NCBI GenBank assembly: GCA_903897005.1
Contig: CAITZZ010000334.1
Coordinates: forward strand, 1 to 49,749
Length of the DNA: 49,749 nucleotides
From: an uncultured beta proteobacterium
GTDB lineage: Bacteria; Pseudomonadota; Gammaproteobacteria; Burkholderiales; Burkholderiaceae_C
Direction of reading: 5' to 3'
Positions 1 to 8,974 of the stretch are shown here, piece by piece (position 1 is the first letter of the stretch; the number at the start of each line of letters is the position of its first letter). Under the pieces are notes generated by a model. It had not been told where the DNA came from, searched no databases, and saw only the letters and a list, made by a program, of their open reading frames with translations. Both the position numbers and the translations under genes were made by a program.

Positions 1-1221
1 ATCGACCTCAAGAAGATCACCGTCTCGCTCACCATCAATGGTGCGGCGGCGATCCTGATTGCGATGTACCTGGCGATGGCCGAAAAGCGCGGCTACGACA
101 TCAAGGAATTGCGTGGCACGGCGCAGAACGACATCCTGAAAGAATTCATCGGCCGCGGCACCTGGATTTTTCCGGTGGAGCCTTCAATCCGCCTGGTCGG
201 CGACACCATCGAATACTGCGCCACGCACGCGCCGAAGTACACCCCGGTGTCGGTCTGCGGCTACCACATCCGCGAATCCGGCGCGACGCCAGCGCAGGAA
301 ATTGCCTATGCCTTCTGCATTGCCAAGGCCTACGCCGACGACGCCATCAAGCGCGGCTTGTCGGTGGACGAGTTCGCGGGGCGGCTTTCCTACAACTTCA
401 ATATCTTCGGCAACATCTTCGAGCAGGTGTGCAAGTTCCGCGCCGGGCGCGGACTGTGGGCCAAGATCATGAAGGAACAATACGGTGCGGAGAAGCCCGG
501 CTCGATGTGGCTGCGCATGATCGCCGCTGGCGGCGGTGGTGGTCTGACCTTCGAGCAGCCCGAGGTCAACATCGTGCGCGGCGCCTACTACGCGCTGATC
601 TCGGCGCTCTCGGGCACGCAGACCATGGCGCTGTGTTCCTACGACGAGGCTTACACCATACCGACGGAGTATTCCGCCCGCATCTCGCTGCGCACCATGC
701 AGTTGCTGGTCGAGGAGATGGGTCTGACCGAAACCGTGGATCCGCTGGCGGGTTCGTTCTACGTCGAGACCATGACCAACGAAATGCGCAAGAAGATGGA
801 GGAGATCATGGCCGAGGTCGATGCCCAGGGCGGCATCGTCAAGATGGTGGCCGAAGGCAGCATCCAGTCCAAGGTCTCGGCCCAGGCCTATGGCATGCTG
901 CGCAAGATCGAGTCGGGCGAATTCCCCAAGGTGGGTGTCAACTGCTACCGCAACGAGCAGGAAGATGATCATCCGGTCGAGTTTCACGCTTACAACGAGC
1001 AGGACGCGCAGGTGCAGATCGATGCCCTCCATCGCATCCGGGCCGAGCGCGACAACACGGCTGTCGATGCGGCGCTGAGCCGCCTGCGCGCTGATGCCGC
1101 CGCTTGCCGAAATGTGATGCCGGCGCTGGTCGAAGCGGTGAAGGCCTACGCCAGCGTCGGTGAGATGACGAAGGAACTTGTCAATGTGTTCGGTCGCTAT
1201 CAGGAACCGATCCGCTTTTGA
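1..1221 (+). CDS. B12-dependent acyl-CoA mutase large subunit (methylmalonyl-CoA mutase family), 5' partial
   Basis: The frame is open from base 1 and gives 406 residues to the TGA at 1219-1221. The start codon and roughly the first 150 residues lie upstream; the ATG at 64 is internal. The methylmalonyl-CoA mutase core is clear: WIFPVEPSIR, then CGYHIRESGAT, which carries the conserved catalytic His of the family. The protein ends at YQEPIRF and has no C-terminal cobalamin domain (no DxHxxG). It is therefore the catalytic subunit of a two-subunit mutase like isobutyryl- or hydroxyisobutyryl-CoA mutase, and needs a separate small B12 subunit not seen here. From the neighbours I infer the (2-aminophenyl)succinyl-CoA mutase of indoleacetate degradation (IaaG-type), giving (2-aminobenzyl)malonyl-CoA. 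Substrate is inference; family is secure. Confidence 0.9.
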   Translation: MDLKKITVSLTINGAAAILIAMYLAMAEKRGYDIKELRGTAQNDILKEFIGRGTWIFPVEPSIRLVGDTIEYCATHAPKYTPVSVCGYHIRESGATPAQEIAYAFCIAKAYADDAIKRGLSVDEFAGRLSYNFNIFGNIFEQVCKFRAGRGLWAKIMKEQYGAEKPGSMWLRMIAAGGGGGLTFEQPEVNIVRGAYYALISALSGTQTMALCSYDEAYTIPTEYSARISLRTMQLLVEEMGLTETVDPLAGSFYVETMTNEMRKKMEEIMAEVDAQGGIVKMVAEGSIQSKVSAQAYGMLRKIESGEFPKVGVNCYRNEQEDDHPVEFHAYNEQDAQVQIDALHRIRAERDNTAVDAALSRLRADAAACRNVMPALVEAVKAYASVGEMTKELVNVFGRYQEPIRF

Positions 1222-1277
1222 AGGCTTGGACAGATAATGAAAGAATTGCAACACTACTTGAGAATCGAGAGCGGACC

Positions 1278-2144
1278 ATGCAGGAGATAAAAACCTACCT
1301 GGCGCCGCGCCGCCTGGACGAGGCATTGCAGGCGATGGCTGACGGCGATGCCACGGTATTCTGCGGCGGTACCGATCTGGCGCCGCAGACCGAATCCGGC
1401 GCGCGCCAATACACCGCGAAACTACTGAACATTCGTCGCATCGAAGGGCTGGGCGGGATCGCGGCCCAGGGTGCCCAGGTTCGCATTGGTGCCATCACGA
1501 CCATCAGCGAAATCCGCCGCAACCCGGCGCTCGCGGAAATCGCGCCGGTGCTGGTCGAGGCGGCGGAGCATTTTGCCAGCGACCAGATTCGCAATGCGGC
1601 TTCGGTCGGCGGCAACCTCTGCAACGCTTCGCCGGCCGGCGACATGAGCCCGCCCCTGTTGGTGCTTGGTGCATCGGTCGAACTGGCCTGCTGGCAGGGC
1701 GGTGCTGTGCAGACTCGGTGCGTGCCGCTGGATCAGTTCTTCCTCAGTCCCGGCAAGACCGTCAAGCTGCCGCAAGAGTTGCTGACCGCGGTGCTGTTCG
1801 ACCGGCCTGCGGCCGACTTTGTCGGCCGGTTTCGCAAGTCAGGCCCGCGCCCCGCGCTTGAGATCTCCACCGTATCGGTGGCCATCGGCGCTCGCTTCGG
1901 CGACGGCAGGCTCAGCGAGGTGCGAGTGGCGATGGGCTCGGTTGCGCCGACGCCCTTGCGGGCCCGCCATGTCGAGGCTGCGCTGGAAGGCAAGCCGCTC
2001 GACGCCCCAACCATCGCTGCGGCAGTCGCCGCAACGGTGGACGATGCCAAACCCATTGATGACGTGCGTGCCAGTGCCTGGTATCGCGGTCATCTCGTTC
2101 GTGTGTTCGTTGAAGAGGTGCTCAATGATGTCCGTGGAAACTGA
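1278..2144 (+). CDS. Molybdenum hydroxylase FAD-binding (medium) subunit
   Basis: A 288-residue protein of the CoxM/HcrB type, the FAD subunit of a three-subunit xanthine-dehydrogenase-family hydroxylase. N-terminal AMADGDATVFCGGTDL and ASVGGNLCNASPAGD are the usual FAD-contacting segments. I chose ATG 1278 (MQEIKTYLAP) over an upstream TTG at 1218 because the family begins at this point. The insertion that carries an extra [4Fe-4S] cluster in 4-hydroxybenzoyl-CoA reductase is absent: the nearby Cys are only C115, C138 and C148, not a spaced set of four. This argues for an oxidising hydroxylase rather than a reductase. The gene lies 56 bp after the mutase and overlaps the next subunit by 20 bp. 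Confidence 0.9.
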   Translation: MQEIKTYLAPRRLDEALQAMADGDATVFCGGTDLAPQTESGARQYTAKLLNIRRIEGLGGIAAQGAQVRIGAITTISEIRRNPALAEIAPVLVEAAEHFASDQIRNAASVGGNLCNASPAGDMSPPLLVLGASVELACWQGGAVQTRCVPLDQFFLSPGKTVKLPQELLTAVLFDRPAADFVGRFRKSGPRPALEISTVSVAIGARFGDGRLSEVRVAMGSVAPTPLRARHVEAALEGKPLDAPTIAAAVAATVDDAKPIDDVRASAWYRGHLVRVFVEEVLNDVRGN

Positions 2145-2616
2145 AATCCGCTTCAAGCTCAATGGCCGGGAGCTTGGCCTGAAGGTGCCGGTCACCATGA
2201 AGACGCTGACCATGCTGCGCGACAAGTTCGGCATGACCGGAACCAAGTATGCCTGTGGCGAGGGTGAATGTGGTGCCTGCACGGTCAAGGTTGACGGCCA
2301 GACGGTCAACAGTTGCCTGATGTATGCCGTTGATTGTGATGGACGGGAGCTGGTGACCATCGAGGGACTCCATACGCCGCAGGGCCTGCACCCGATGCAG
2401 CAGGCCTTCGTCGATCATGGTGCCATTCAGTGTGGTTTTTGCATGCCGGGCATGATCATGCAAGCCGACTACCTGGTCGAAAACAATCCGGCGCTGACGC
2501 GGGAAGAGGCGCAACGGGGCCTCGAGGGCAATCTTTGCCGTTGCACCGGCTACACCAAGGTGCTGGACGCGGTGCAAGCCATGGTCGAGACGAAAAAATG
2601 TTGCGGTCGCGCTTAG
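2125..2616 (+). CDS. Molybdenum hydroxylase [2Fe-2S] (small) subunit
   Basis: A 163-residue iron-sulfur subunit with both family clusters. The plant-type cluster is in YACGEGECGACTVKVDG followed by NSC; the second is in QCGFCMPG and LCRCTGY. It passes electrons from the molybdenum site to FAD. ATG 2125 is chosen because GAAGAGG stands about 6 bases upstream; ATG 2128 is equally possible and changes one residue. The frame extends much further upstream, but that part overlaps the FAD subunit and has no family similarity. After the stop there is a 162-bp gap with an inverted REP-like pair before the large subunit, an unusual break within a hydroxylase operon. Confidence 0.93.
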   Translation: MMSVETEIRFKLNGRELGLKVPVTMKTLTMLRDKFGMTGTKYACGEGECGACTVKVDGQTVNSCLMYAVDCDGRELVTIEGLHTPQGLHPMQQAFVDHGAIQCGFCMPGMIMQADYLVENNPALTREEAQRGLEGNLCRCTGYTKVLDAVQAMVETKKCCGRA

Positions 2617-2675
2617 GCGCGCGCGGTCCCTAACTTTCATGGCAATTCAGCCACCCCTAAGAATGAAAGAAGTCT

Positions 2676-2744
2676 GTCATTGCGGACTTGATCCGCAATC
2701 CATGCAGTCCGAATTCATGGATACCGGGTCAAGCCCGGTATGAC
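2676..2744. repeat. Inverted pair of REP-like palindromic units
   Basis: Two 29-bp units face each other at 2676-2704 and 2716-2744. The right unit read on the minus strand matches the left at most positions: both begin GTCAT and end TCCATG. Each has its own hairpin: TTGCGGA/TCCGCAA around CTTGA on the left, TACCGGG/CCCGGTA around TCAAG on the right. This is the layout of REP/BIME-type elements. A smaller inverted repeat, CTTTCAT at 2634-2640 and ATGAAAG at 2663-2669, lies just upstream. The right unit contains the ATG at 2740, which is therefore not the start of the large subunit. Confidence 0.75.
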
Positions 2745-2778
2745 AAAACCGGTCTTTCACGTTAAAGAGAGCCAAGTC

Positions 2779-5103
2779 ATGGAACAGAACGCCAGCATTT
2801 CATCACCCATCAGCAAGACCACCTTGATCGGTCAGCGCGTCAAGAAACCCGACGCCCCCGACAAATCAACCGGCAAGACACGTTACATCAACGACATGGT
2901 GTTGCCGCAAATGCTGATCGGCAAGGTCCTTTTCGCCGGACGGCCGCACGCCAGGATCGTGAGCATCGACACCTCGGCGGCAGAAAAGCTGCCTGGCGTC
3001 CATGCTGTGCTGACTGGCAAGGATGCCGCCGGACTCAAGTTCGGCTTCGTCCGCGATAACGTCGCGCTCAAGGACAAGGTGCGCTGCGAGCACGATGAGA
3101 TTGCGGCCGTGGCGGCGGAAACGCAGGAGATTGCCCTGCGCGCGCTTGAACTCATCGAAGTCGAGTACGAGGATCTGCCGGGCGTGTTTAGCCCCGAAGC
3201 GGGCGCCATGGAAGGCGCACCGCTGGTCCACGACAACTTTGCCGGCAACAAGAGCCTGCATTTCGAGTTCAAGCACGGCGACCTTGCCGCGGCCGAAGCG
3301 CTCTCCGATTTTGTCGTGGACGAGGTGTTCCGTCCGCACCACGTGACGCACTGCTGCATGGGCACTTCCTGCGCCATCGCCGACTTCGATCACAACGGTA
3401 AGCTGACCATCTGGACGCAGACCCAGTATCCTTACAACTACAAGATGGATCTGGCGCCAGCACTCGGGATCCATCCCGGCGACATCCGGGTCATCCAGCC
3501 ACCCGTCGGTGGCGCCTTCGGTTCCAAACTCGACGTCTACCCCTACGAGCCGATCGCGGCGCTGCTGGCCAAAAAGACCGGCCGGCCGGTCAAGGTCATC
3601 TATTCACGTGAGGAAGAGTTCAAGGCCTCGCCGACGCGCCAGGCGGCGATCATCCACATGCGCACCGGCTGTACCCGCGATGGCGTGCTCACCTTCCGCA
3701 GCGCCGATGTCGTGCTGGACAACGGCGCCTACACCTCCTGGGGCCCAACCATCCCGGTGATCATGATGCGCACCATTTCTGGACACTACCGTGTACCGGT
3801 GGTCGACTTCAAGGCGCAGGCGATTTATACGAACAATCCTTACGCTGGCTCATTCCGGGGCTACGGCAACGTGCAGACCACTTATGCGACGGCGCAGCAG
3901 ATGGACATGCTGGCCGACATGGTGGACATGGATCCGCTCGAATTCCATTTGAAGAACTCGCAGCTATCGGGCGAAATCACGCCGCAGAAATCGTTCCTGC
4001 GCGAATGCGCGCTGGTGGAATGTCTGCAGACGGCGGCCAAAGCCAGTGACTACAGCGCCAAGCGCAAGGCATTCGCGGCGCAGCGAGACCAGCCAGGGCG
4101 CTACAAGAAGGGCATCGGCCTGGCCTCATCGATCCACAACGCGGGCGGCGCCAAGATTCACAAGTCCGACGGTATCGGTACCATCCTCAAGATGGACGAT
4201 TACGCCCGGGTGACGGTCATTTCAGGTGCCTCCGAAATCGGTCAGGGCATCGACGCCGTGATCACCCTGATCGTCGCTGAAGAACTTGGCGTGCCACTGG
4301 AACACGTGGCCCTTGTCAACAACGATTCCGACATCGCTCCCTGGGATGTCGGCGTGCACGCCTCGCGCACCACTTTTATTGCTGGCAACGGCACCCGCCG
4401 TGCTGCGCAAAAGGCGAAAGCGCAGATCCTGCGCGCCGCTGAGACGATGCTGGGCGAACCGGCCGATCAGCTGGACCTGCGTGGTGGCTCGGTCGTGCGC
4501 ACGTACGACGGCACGCCCCTCATCAAACTGGACCGGTTGCTGCGGCAAATGCATTTTCAGGCAGTACCCGAACTGGTGATGGTGACGGACTATTACGAAC
4601 CCAAGAGCGAGCCCGAGGGTGCCAAGCACATCTCCGACCACTCGGCCGCCTATTCGCACGCCGTGCATGTTGCCGAGATCACGGTCGATACCCTGACCGG
4701 CGAGATCAAGGTGGACAAAATCACGCTGGCGCAGGATGTCGGCCGTGTCATCAACCGCCTGGGTCTTGAAGGTCAGGTTGAAGGCGGCATCGCCATCGGT
4801 CTGGGCTACGCCCTGAGCGAGAACATGCGGCTCGAAAATGGCATGTTGACCAATCCCTGTTTTCGCGATTACAAGCTCATCACGGCGCCAGAGATGCCGC
4901 CCCTGGATATGCACTTCATCGAGAGCAATTGCGCCGAAGGACCCTATGGCGCCAAGGGCATTTCTGAACTGCCGACCATCGTCATTGCACCGGCGATTGC
5001 CAACGCGCTGTACAACGCGACCGGCGTGCGTATCTTCAATCCGCCGATGTCGCCGGAAACCGTGGCACGCGCCATCCACGAATTGAGGCATTCCCGTCAT
5101 TAG
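2779..5103 (+). CDS. Molybdenum hydroxylase large (Moco-binding) subunit, probable indoleacetate dehydrogenase
   Basis: A 774-residue catalytic subunit of the xanthine dehydrogenase/CoxL family. VGGAFGSKLD and ASEIGQGIDAV are molybdopterin-binding segments, and E730 in YGAKGISELP occupies the place of the catalytic Glu (Glu1261 of bovine xanthine oxidase). An ATG at 2740 is in frame but falls inside a REP hairpin. I chose ATG 2779 (MEQNASISSP) with AAAGAGAG upstream. Enzymes of this family hydroxylate the carbon next to nitrogen in N-heterocycles using water. With a HyuA/HyuB hydrolase and arylsuccinyl-type mutase in the operon, the best guess is oxidation of indoleacetate at C2 to 2-oxoindole-3-acetate. 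Another N-heteroaromatic substrate cannot be excluded. Confidence 0.88.
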   Translation: MEQNASISSPISKTTLIGQRVKKPDAPDKSTGKTRYINDMVLPQMLIGKVLFAGRPHARIVSIDTSAAEKLPGVHAVLTGKDAAGLKFGFVRDNVALKDKVRCEHDEIAAVAAETQEIALRALELIEVEYEDLPGVFSPEAGAMEGAPLVHDNFAGNKSLHFEFKHGDLAAAEALSDFVVDEVFRPHHVTHCCMGTSCAIADFDHNGKLTIWTQTQYPYNYKMDLAPALGIHPGDIRVIQPPVGGAFGSKLDVYPYEPIAALLAKKTGRPVKVIYSREEEFKASPTRQAAIIHMRTGCTRDGVLTFRSADVVLDNGAYTSWGPTIPVIMMRTISGHYRVPVVDFKAQAIYTNNPYAGSFRGYGNVQTTYATAQQMDMLADMVDMDPLEFHLKNSQLSGEITPQKSFLRECALVECLQTAAKASDYSAKRKAFAAQRDQPGRYKKGIGLASSIHNAGGAKIHKSDGIGTILKMDDYARVTVISGASEIGQGIDAVITLIVAEELGVPLEHVALVNNDSDIAPWDVGVHASRTTFIAGNGTRRAAQKAKAQILRAAETMLGEPADQLDLRGGSVVRTYDGTPLIKLDRLLRQMHFQAVPELVMVTDYYEPKSEPEGAKHISDHSAAYSHAVHVAEITVDTLTGEIKVDKITLAQDVGRVINRLGLEGQVEGGIAIGLGYALSENMRLENGMLTNPCFRDYKLITAPEMPPLDMHFIESNCAEGPYGAKGISELPTIVIAPAIANALYNATGVRIFNPPMSPETVARAIHELRHSRH

Positions 5104-5118
5104 ACGGCTCAATCACCA

Positions 5119-5370
5119 ATGAAGCTTCAGTACTTCGCCTGGCTCAGGGACAGCATGGGATGCGACTGCGAACACATCGTCTTGCCCAGCAAGGTCAAGA
5201 ATGTGGGCATGCTGCTTGACTGGTTATCGACCCAGGACGAGCGCTTCAGCAAGGCGTTCGAGTACATCGATGTCGTGCTGGTCTCGGTCAATCTCAGCTA
5301 CGCAGATCGCAACCATCCCGTGCACGACGAGGACGAGGTCATGTTGGCCCCCCCGATCGCGGGCGGTTGA
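5119..5370 (+). CDS. MoaD/ThiS-like small sulfur-carrier protein
   Basis: An 83-residue ubiquitin-fold protein that starts MKLQYFAWLRD and ends APPIAGG. The terminal Gly-Gly is the site adenylated and thiocarboxylated in MoaD, the small subunit of molybdopterin synthase. It begins 15 bp after the Moco-binding subunit, so it is probably a paralogue dedicated to cofactor supply or sulfuration of that enzyme. No moaE lies beside it, so it would depend on a MoaE encoded elsewhere. A ThiS-type role is possible but less likely here. Confidence 0.85.
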   Translation: MKLQYFAWLRDSMGCDCEHIVLPSKVKNVGMLLDWLSTQDERFSKAFEYIDVVLVSVNLSYADRNHPVHDEDEVMLAPPIAGG

Positions 5371-5425
5371 TCGGCCAGCCTGACATTCCTTCAGCTATGA
5401 ATATGAACCACCTAACGGAAATTGC

Positions 5426-6616
5426 ATGAAACGTCGCACCGTCCTCTCCATGGAGCAGGCGCTGTCCATGCCCTACGCCACACTGCGCTTTGCGCAACTC
5501 GGTTGGCGTGTCATCCGCATCGAGGCCACGCCCAGTGGCAAGGGCTTGCCGGGTGATCCGAACCGCTACATCGGCAGTCGCATCGCCGACGATGACCGAC
5601 GCAGCTACTTCGTCGCGCCCAACGTTGGCAAGGAGGCAATCGCGCTGAACCTGAAGGATCCGCGCGGCCAGCAAGTACTCCAGCGCCTGATCCTTGAGCT
5701 CGATGTCGACGTGTTCTGCTGCAATACGGTGCCGGCGCGTTACCAAAGTCTGGGGATCGATCCCGCCACCCTGCGCGCCGTCAGACCCGAGTTGATCTGG
5801 GCCGGCATTTCGGCCATGGGTCCACGCTACCCCGAGGCTCCCGGCTACGACCCGGTGATCCAGGCCATGAGCGGCTATATGGAGGTCACGGGGGACCCCA
5901 AGGGGCCGCCCATGCTGACAGGGATTCCGGTGATCGACCTGAAGGCTGGCGACGAGGTTTATGCCGGCGTGATGCAGGCGTTGCTGGAACGCTACGAGAC
6001 CGGCGTCGGCAAGGAGATCCACGTCTCCATGCTGCAGGCTGCAGCGTCGTGGCTCATCACCGTGCTGCCACTGATCGACTATGGCTGCCAGCCGAACGAG
6101 ATCACGCGCGCCGGCAACGAGCACCGCAAGTTCATCCCGACCAACGTCTATCCGACCAGCGACGGTTTCATTTTCCTGGCCATTGGCAGTGACGTGCAGT
6201 GGCGCCGCTTTACCGCCATCCCCAAGTTCGCCGGCGTGGGTAATGAGGTGCGCCAGACCAACGAAGGGCGGCACCTGCAGCGCGATGCCATTCATGCCGA
6301 CATCGCGCAGGTCAGTCGCCAACACGTGGCCGCCGAGATTCTGGAGGACCTGCGCGTTGCAACGATTCCGGCGACGCGCATCCACGATATTCGCCAGGTG
6401 CGCGAACTCGAACCCCTGAGCGACCGGCTGACGCATACGACTCTCCCCGATGGGCGGGAGGTGAGTATGCAGCCGATGGCAGTCGATATCGACGGTGCGC
6501 AAGGCAAGCTTGCCTTTGCACCGAAGTATGGCCAGCACACACGCAGCGTGCTGGCACAGGCCGGGCTTGTCAACGACGAGGTGCAGGCGCTATATAGTGC
6601 CGGCGTGGTCGCATGA
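5426..6616 (+). CDS. Family III (CaiB/BaiF) acyl-CoA transferase, probable arylsuccinyl-CoA transferase
   Basis: A 396-residue class III CoA-transferase. D171 in [10 protein letters not shown] aligns with the catalytic Asp of formyl-CoA transferase. [16 protein letters not shown] and the C-terminal YGQHTRSVL are also typical. ATG 5426 is the first plausible start, with a weak GGAA upstream. In the Aromatoleum indoleacetate pathway a family III enzyme (IaaL) activates arylsuccinates such as 2-aminophenylsuccinate with succinyl-CoA or an analogous donor. Its place next to the mutase and hydroxylase genes fits that role, but the substrate is inferred from context. Confidence 0.88.
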   Translation: MKRRTVLSMEQALSMPYATLRFAQLGWRVIRIEATPSGKGLPGDPNRYIGSRIADDDRRSYFVAPNVGKEAIALNLKDPRGQQVLQRLILELDVDVFCCNTVPARYQSLGIDPATLRAVRPELIWAGISAMGPRYPEAPGYDPVIQAMSGYMEVTGDPKGPPMLTGIPVIDLKAGDEVYAGVMQALLERYETGVGKEIHVSMLQAAASWLITVLPLIDYGCQPNEITRAGNEHRKFIPTNVYPTSDGFIFLAIGSDVQWRRFTAIPKFAGVGNEVRQTNEGRHLQRDAIHADIAQVSRQHVAAEILEDLRVATIPATRIHDIRQVRELEPLSDRLTHTTLPDGREVSMQPMAVDIDGAQGKLAFAPKYGQHTRSVLAQAGLVNDEVQALYSAGVVA

Positions 6617-6692
6617 GTTCGTCTGCTCCCCCGCGGGTCTGCGCGGTCGCCATCGGTGGCCACTTTCACCTATCAAAACTAAAGGAGATTTT

Positions 6693-7832
6693 ATGAAACA
6701 GTTACGCCATACAGTACTTGCGCTGGTCAGCACTCTGGCTGTCAGCGCCAGCCAAGCCGAGATCACGATCGGGGTCTCGCTCGGTACCACCGGACCCGGC
6801 GCATCGCTAGGTGTCCCCTACAAGAACGCGTTCCAGTTGGTCCCCAAGACCCTGGGCGGTGAGACCGTGCGTTACATCATTCTGGACGACGAATCCAAGC
6901 CGGACGCCGCGGTCAAGAATGCACGCAAGTTCGTCAGCGAAGACAAGGTTGACGCGCTGATGGGCTCCAATGGTGTGCCCTCTGCGGTGGCGATGGCACA
7001 GGTGGCCGCCGAAACCAAGACCCCCATGATTGCGCTGACGCCTTTGCCACCGCTGGCGGCGGACCGTGCACTGTGGACTTTTGTCATACCGCAACCGACC
7101 GAACTGATGATGGGCGCCGTGGCACAGCACATCAAGGCGCGCGGGGCCAAGACCGTGGGTTACATCGGCTTCTCCGACACCTGGGGCGACATGGTCCACA
7201 CCGCCATTACCTCGCTGGCTGACGCCAACGGCTTCAAGGTCGTCACCAACGAGCGTTATGGTCGGCCTGACACCAGTGTGGCCGGACAGATTCTGAAAGT
7301 GATGGCAGCGTCGCCCGACGCCGTTGTGGTTGGCGGCTCCGGCTCACCTGGTGCTACACCGCACATCGCGCTGGCCGAGCGTGGCTACAAGGGGCCGATT
7401 TATCACAATCACGGTACCGTTAATCTGCCCTTCATTCAGACCGGCAAGAAGGCCGTCGAGGGTGCCATCGCGCCGACCGGTGCGCTGATCGTGGCAGAGG
7501 AACTCAGCCCAAGCTTTCCAACCAAGGCGGTGTCACTGGACTTCGTCAAGCGCTATGAAGCCGCTTTTGGCGCAGGCAGTCGCAACGCCTTCGCCGGTTA
7601 CAGCTATGACGGCGTGCTGGTACTCGACGCCGCTGTGGCTGTGGCCCTGAAGAAGGCCAAGCCCGGTACCCCCGAGTTTCGCGCCGCCTTGCGCGACGCC
7701 CTGGAAAATGTCAAGAATGTGGTCGGTACCCACGGTGTCTACAACATGAGTGCCGCCAACCACAATGGCCTGGACGACCGCGCGCGCGTGCTGGTCCAGG
7801 TGGTCAATGGTGAATGGCGTCTCCTGAAGTGA
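6693..7832 (+). CDS. Branched-chain-type ABC transporter periplasmic binding protein (LivJ family)
   Basis: A 379-residue receptor with a signal peptide cleaved after about residue 22 (SASQA|EITIG). The mature part resembles Leu/Ile/Val-type receptors (ITIGVSLGTTGPGAS, LDDESKPDAAVKNARK). The start is fixed by AAAGGAGA at 6681-6688, before ATG 6693. It heads a complete transporter set and probably binds an aromatic acid such as indoleacetate. Related receptors for benzoate and other aromatic acids are known, but no ligand can be read from the sequence. The 76-bp gap before it and its strong ribosome site could allow higher expression than its neighbours. Confidence 0.9.
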   Translation: MKQLRHTVLALVSTLAVSASQAEITIGVSLGTTGPGASLGVPYKNAFQLVPKTLGGETVRYIILDDESKPDAAVKNARKFVSEDKVDALMGSNGVPSAVAMAQVAAETKTPMIALTPLPPLAADRALWTFVIPQPTELMMGAVAQHIKARGAKTVGYIGFSDTWGDMVHTAITSLADANGFKVVTNERYGRPDTSVAGQILKVMAASPDAVVVGGSGSPGATPHIALAERGYKGPIYHNHGTVNLPFIQTGKKAVEGAIAPTGALIVAEELSPSFPTKAVSLDFVKRYEAAFGAGSRNAFAGYSYDGVLVLDAAVAVALKKAKPGTPEFRAALRDALENVKNVVGTHGVYNMSAANHNGLDDRARVLVQVVNGEWRLLK

Positions 7833-7887
7833 GAATGAGCGCCGCGCCGGGCCGCCCCAAGCAAGCTCGCGCCCCCTCGGGGGGCAG
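7833..7887. repeat. 55-bp intergenic repeat, copy 1
   Basis: GC-rich block running from GAATGAGCGCC to CGGGGGGCAG, identical over 55 bases to 10736-10790. It starts right after the stop of the binding-protein gene. The core CGCCCCCTCGGGGGGC can form a hairpin. A related tail ending CGTGGGGGC follows and sits just before the next start codon, so it may act as its ribosome site. From memory, such blocks recur between genes in Comamonadaceae genomes. Confidence 0.85.
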
Positions 7888-7920
7888 TGAGGACACGAAG
7901 TGCCGAACGTGGGGGCTTGC

Positions 7921-8967
7921 ATGAACGGTGACATCGCGCTGTGGCTGATTCAGGACGGCGTAACCAGCGGCGCCATCTACGCGCTTCTTGCGCTGGCGCT
8001 GCTGCTGGTGTTTGCGGTGACACGCATCATCTTCGTGCCGCAGGGAGACTTCATTTCCTACGCGGGGCTTACCCTTGGCACCTTGCAACTCGGTCAGGTG
8101 CCGGGGACGATTTACCTGCTCGCGGGGGGCGCGGTCCTGGTTGCCGGGATGGATGCGGCCGAAGCGCTGCGTGCGAAGGCGCCAGCGCGCTTGCTGCGCA
8201 TCGGCGTGTTGAAGCTGGCCCTGCCGCTGGCCGTCGCCGCACTTGCCGCCTGGGCTGCGCCACGCAAGTTCGCACCCGTCGTGCAGATGGCGATCACGCT
8301 GGCCATTGTGGTGCCACTGGGCCCGATGCTCTACCGCATCGCCTACCGCCCACTGGCCAACGCGTCGGTACTGGTGTTGTTCATCGTGTCCATGGCTGCG
8401 CATTACATGCTCACCGGTCTGGGTCTGGTGCTGTTCGGCGGCGAAGGCCTGCGCTCCAACGCGATCTCTGATTTGAAGTTCAATCTGGGCGTGCTCAACA
8501 TCAGCGCGCAAAGCCTGTGGGTGATGGGTTCCAGCCTGGTCTGCATGACCGCGTTATGGCTGTTCTTTGAACACACGCTTTACGGCACGGCATTGCGCGC
8601 GACGGCCATCAACCGCGTCGGAGCCCGCCTGGTGGGGATTCCCAGTGTCCTGGCAGGCAGCCTGGCATTCTGGCTGGCGGCGGCGATTGGTGCCCTTTCC
8701 GGAATCCTGATTTCGCCTCTGACCACCATCTACTACGACACCGGTCTGATGATCGGTCTGAAGGGCTTCGTTGGCGCCATCCTGGGCGGCATGGTGAGCT
8801 ACCCGTTGGCGGCACTCGGCGCCCTGGCCGTGGGTCTGATCGAGGCCTTTGCCTCGTTCTGGGCCAGCGCGTTGAAGGAGAGCATTGTCTTTACCTTCAT
8901 CATTCCGGTGCTGCTATGGCGATCGCTGGTGTCGCGTCACGCGGTCGTCGAGGACGAGGAAGAATGA
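7921..8967 (+). CDS. Branched-chain-type ABC transporter permease (LivH family)
   Basis: A 348-residue inner-membrane permease beginning [20 protein letters not shown], the usual LivH opening. It is longer than common LivH proteins (about 290-310) because extra hydrophobic sequence lies around residues 60-125. The C-terminal [15 protein letters not shown] is the conserved coupling region. ATG 7921 is chosen over a GTG at 7900, which lies inside the repeat tail. The gene ends 7 bp before the fused permease-ATPase gene; together they form the membrane channel of the importer. Confidence 0.9.
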   Translation: MNGDIALWLIQDGVTSGAIYALLALALLLVFAVTRIIFVPQGDFISYAGLTLGTLQLGQVPGTIYLLAGGAVLVAGMDAAEALRAKAPARLLRIGVLKLALPLAVAALAAWAAPRKFAPVVQMAITLAIVVPLGPMLYRIAYRPLANASVLVLFIVSMAAHYMLTGLGLVLFGGEGLRSNAISDLKFNLGVLNISAQSLWVMGSSLVCMTALWLFFEHTLYGTALRATAINRVGARLVGIPSVLAGSLAFWLAAAIGALSGILISPLTTIYYDTGLMIGLKGFVGAILGGMVSYPLAALGALAVGLIEAFASFWASALKESIVFTFIIPVLLWRSLVSRHAVVEDEEE

Positions 8968-8974
8968 GCGCTGC

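Noticed and set aside
2740-2778. N-terminal extension of the Mo hydroxylase large subunit from ATG 2740
   Set aside because: The ATG lies in a REP-like hairpin, and a better start with AAAGAGAG stands at 2779.
1278-5103. 4-hydroxybenzoyl-CoA reductase
   Set aside because: The FAD subunit lacks the extra [4Fe-4S] insertion, and the operon has lactam-opening and mutase genes instead.
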